DNA of 64,000 nucleotides from Sphingomonas kyeonggiensis (lineage in GTDB: Bacteria > Pseudomonadota > Alphaproteobacteria > Sphingomonadales > Sphingomonadaceae): assembly GCF_014196745.1 (NCBI RefSeq), contig NZ_JACIEH010000003.1:868001-932000 (forward strand). Reading direction: 5' to 3'. Below the pieces are notes generated by a model. The model was given only the letters and a program-made list of their open reading frames with translations. It was not told where the DNA came from and did no database searches. The translations under genes and the position numbers were made by a program. This document shows positions 62,880 through 64,000 of this stretch, one piece after another. Each line of letters begins with the position of its first letter. Within the stretch, counting starts at the first letter, position 1.

Positions 62880-63487
62880 CAGAACTCTATCCCCGCCTGC
62901 GCCTTGACGTTCTGCTCGCGGAAGGGGTGCTTCACCTGCGCCATCTCGGTGACGAGATCGGCCGCGTCGATCAGCGCCTGGGGCGCGTTGCGGCCGGTGA
63001 TGATGACGTGCTTCATCTCCGGCTTGGCGGCGAGCGCCTCGAGCACTTCCTCGGTCGGCAGATAGTCGTAGCGCAGGACGATGTTGAGCTCGTCGGCGAT
63101 CACCATCTTGTACTCGGGATCGGCGATCATCCGCTTGACCTCCTCCCAGGCCTCGCGCGCCACGGCGATATCGCGGGCGCGGTCCTGGGTATCCCATGTG
63201 AAACCCTCGCCCATCGGCTTGAACTCGACCAGGTCGGGGAAGCGGTCGAACACCGCCTTCTCGCCGGTGGCCATCGCGCCCTTCACGAACTGGACGATGC
63301 CCACCTTCATCCCGTGCCCGATCGCGCGCACCGCCATGCCGAGCGCGGCGGAGGTCTTGCCCTTGCCCGGCCCGGTATGGACGATGATCAGGCCCTTCTC
63401 GACCGTCTTGGTGGCGATCTTCTTCGCCTGGGCGGCCTGGACCTTCTTCATCTTGGCATTGTGTTCTTCGTCGGTGCGCTGCTTCAC
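62879..63487 (-). CDS. cobO: Cob(I)alamin adenosyltransferase (CobO/BtuR type)
   Basis: A 202-residue enzyme that attaches the adenosyl group to reduced cobalt of corrinoids. The ATP-binding site HTGPGKGKTSAALGMA, the FVKGAMATGE segment and the ADELNIVLRY and ITGRNAP motifs are those of the CobA/CobO class. This class accepts cobinamide and cobalamin, suiting a salvage pathway. ATG 63487 follows the upstream receptor gene by 20 bases on the same strand. Confidence 0.96.
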   Translation of the reverse strand: MKQRTDEEHNAKMKKVQAAQAKKIATKTVEKGLIIVHTGPGKGKTSAALGMAVRAIGHGMKVGIVQFVKGAMATGEKAVFDRFPDLVEFKPMGEGFTWDTQDRARDIAVAREAWEEVKRMIADPEYKMVIADELNIVLRYDYLPTEEVLEALAAKPEMKHVIITGRNAPQALIDAADLVTEMAQVKHPFREQNVKAQAGIEF

Positions 63488-63507
63488 GGTCGCTTCCCCT
63501 TGTCTGT

Positions 63508-64000
63508 TCAGAACGCGACGCGCACGCCGCCATAGGCCGCCGCGCCCGGCGTCGCGAAGCTGAACACCTCTTCGTACTTCACGTCGAACAGGTTCTCGAC
63601 CCGGCCGAACACCGAGAAGCGGTCGCTCAGCTTGTACTGGGCGTTGAGGTTGACCAGCGTGAAGGGCTTCAGCGACACGCGGACCGGCACATAGCTGGGA
63701 TCGGTATAGGCGACGTCGTCGATCCGGCCGTTGTAGCGCACGGTCAGCGTGGTCGAGAAGCGCTCGTCCTTGCTGAACAGCGTGACGTTGACGCTGGCGA
63801 TGTCGCCGGGGCGGCGGACTTCGAGCGTGCCGTCCTCGGTCGCGTTCAGATGGGTATAGACCGCCTCGATCTGGACCTGGCGGACCGGGCGCAGGCTGGC
63901 GGTGACTTCCACGCCGTGCTGCTTCGAGTCGGTGCTGCGATTGTCCGGCGTCGCAGTGTAGTTGGGCGCCGGATAGGTCGTGTAGATCTCGTCGGTCAGC
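63508..64000 (-). CDS. C-terminal part of a second TonB-dependent receptor (partial)
   Basis: The reading frame runs off the right edge; 163 residues are present. The late barrel strands (SKQHGVEVTASLRPV, FTLVNLNAQYKL, SVFGRVENLFD) and the final GGVRVAF with terminal Phe are those of a BtuB-like receptor. It is directly upstream of cobO on the same strand, so it is probably another corrinoid receptor. Its plug, TonB box and any riboswitch lie outside the window. Confidence 0.9.
   Translation of the reverse strand, partial: LTDEIYTTYPAPNYTATPDNRSTDSKQHGVEVTASLRPVRQVQIEAVYTHLNATEDGTLEVRRPGDIASVNVTLFSKDERFSTTLTVRYNGRIDDVAYTDPSYVPVRVSLKPFTLVNLNAQYKLSDRFSVFGRVENLFDVKYEEVFSFATPGAAAYGGVRVAF

Overview
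The window looks like a chromosomal segment of a sphingomonad (Sphingomonas or a close relative). The evidence is the high GC content, the TonB-dependent receptors of sphingomonad/Caulobacter type, the rarity of transposases, the tightly overlapping operons, the GTG/TTG starts, and the inverted repeats typical of these genomes. No rRNA, tRNA, CRISPR array, phage or transposase gene was recognised.

Layout. 1-5.9 kb: small housekeeping and accessory genes, including a YtrA-type GntR regulator next to a signal peptidase I gene, a POT peptide transporter and an unlisted 39-residue protein. 5.9-11.7 kb: an M13 metalloprotease, a macro-domain deacetylase, an endonuclease/phosphatase gene broken by an amber codon, and acetyl-CoA synthetase. 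11.9-16.7 kb: a complete MacAB/TolC-like efflux operon. 16.7-29.5 kb: Mo-cofactor accessory genes (mocA, xdhC), a glycerophosphodiesterase, an acyl-CoA dehydrogenase, tsaC with a palindromic repeat inside its coding sequence, HAD phosphatase, aqpZ, msrA, galE, a PAP2 phosphatase and a ZnuD-like TonB receptor.

29.5-42.2 kb is a polysaccharide (most likely alginate) utilisation locus. It holds a PL6 lyase, a PL17 oligo-alginate lyase, an MFS transporter, a 4-deoxy-hexoseulose-uronate reductase-type SDR and a CE12-type acetylesterase in one operon. A TauE/SafE permease, a 2-keto-3-deoxygluconate kinase, a large TonB receptor and a GntR/FCD regulator follow. Together they would import oligouronates, cleave them to the unsaturated monomer, reduce it to KDG and phosphorylate it to KDPG. 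TTGGTAT-type half-sites recur in front of the lyase operon, between kdgK and the TonB receptor, and (degenerate) before the next gene. They probably bind the local GntR protein. 42.6-49.1 kb: a 2022-residue autotransporter with an internal tandem duplication, then an EF-hand protein.

50.2-64.0 kb is a cobalamin uptake and late-assembly cluster, all on the minus strand. In transcription order it is: a TonB receptor (cut by the window edge), cobO, btuF, btuC, btuD, a phytanoyl-CoA dioxygenase-like gene, a cobalamin riboswitch, btuB, a membrane protein of unknown function, a DUF1636 protein, cobT, a cobC-type phosphatase, cobS, threonine-phosphate decarboxylase, cbiB, cobQ and cobU. Almost every junction overlaps by 1-13 bases. 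No corrin-ring genes are present, so the cluster fits salvage and nucleotide-loop assembly. The dioxygenase, the DUF1636 protein and the membrane protein are its least explained members.
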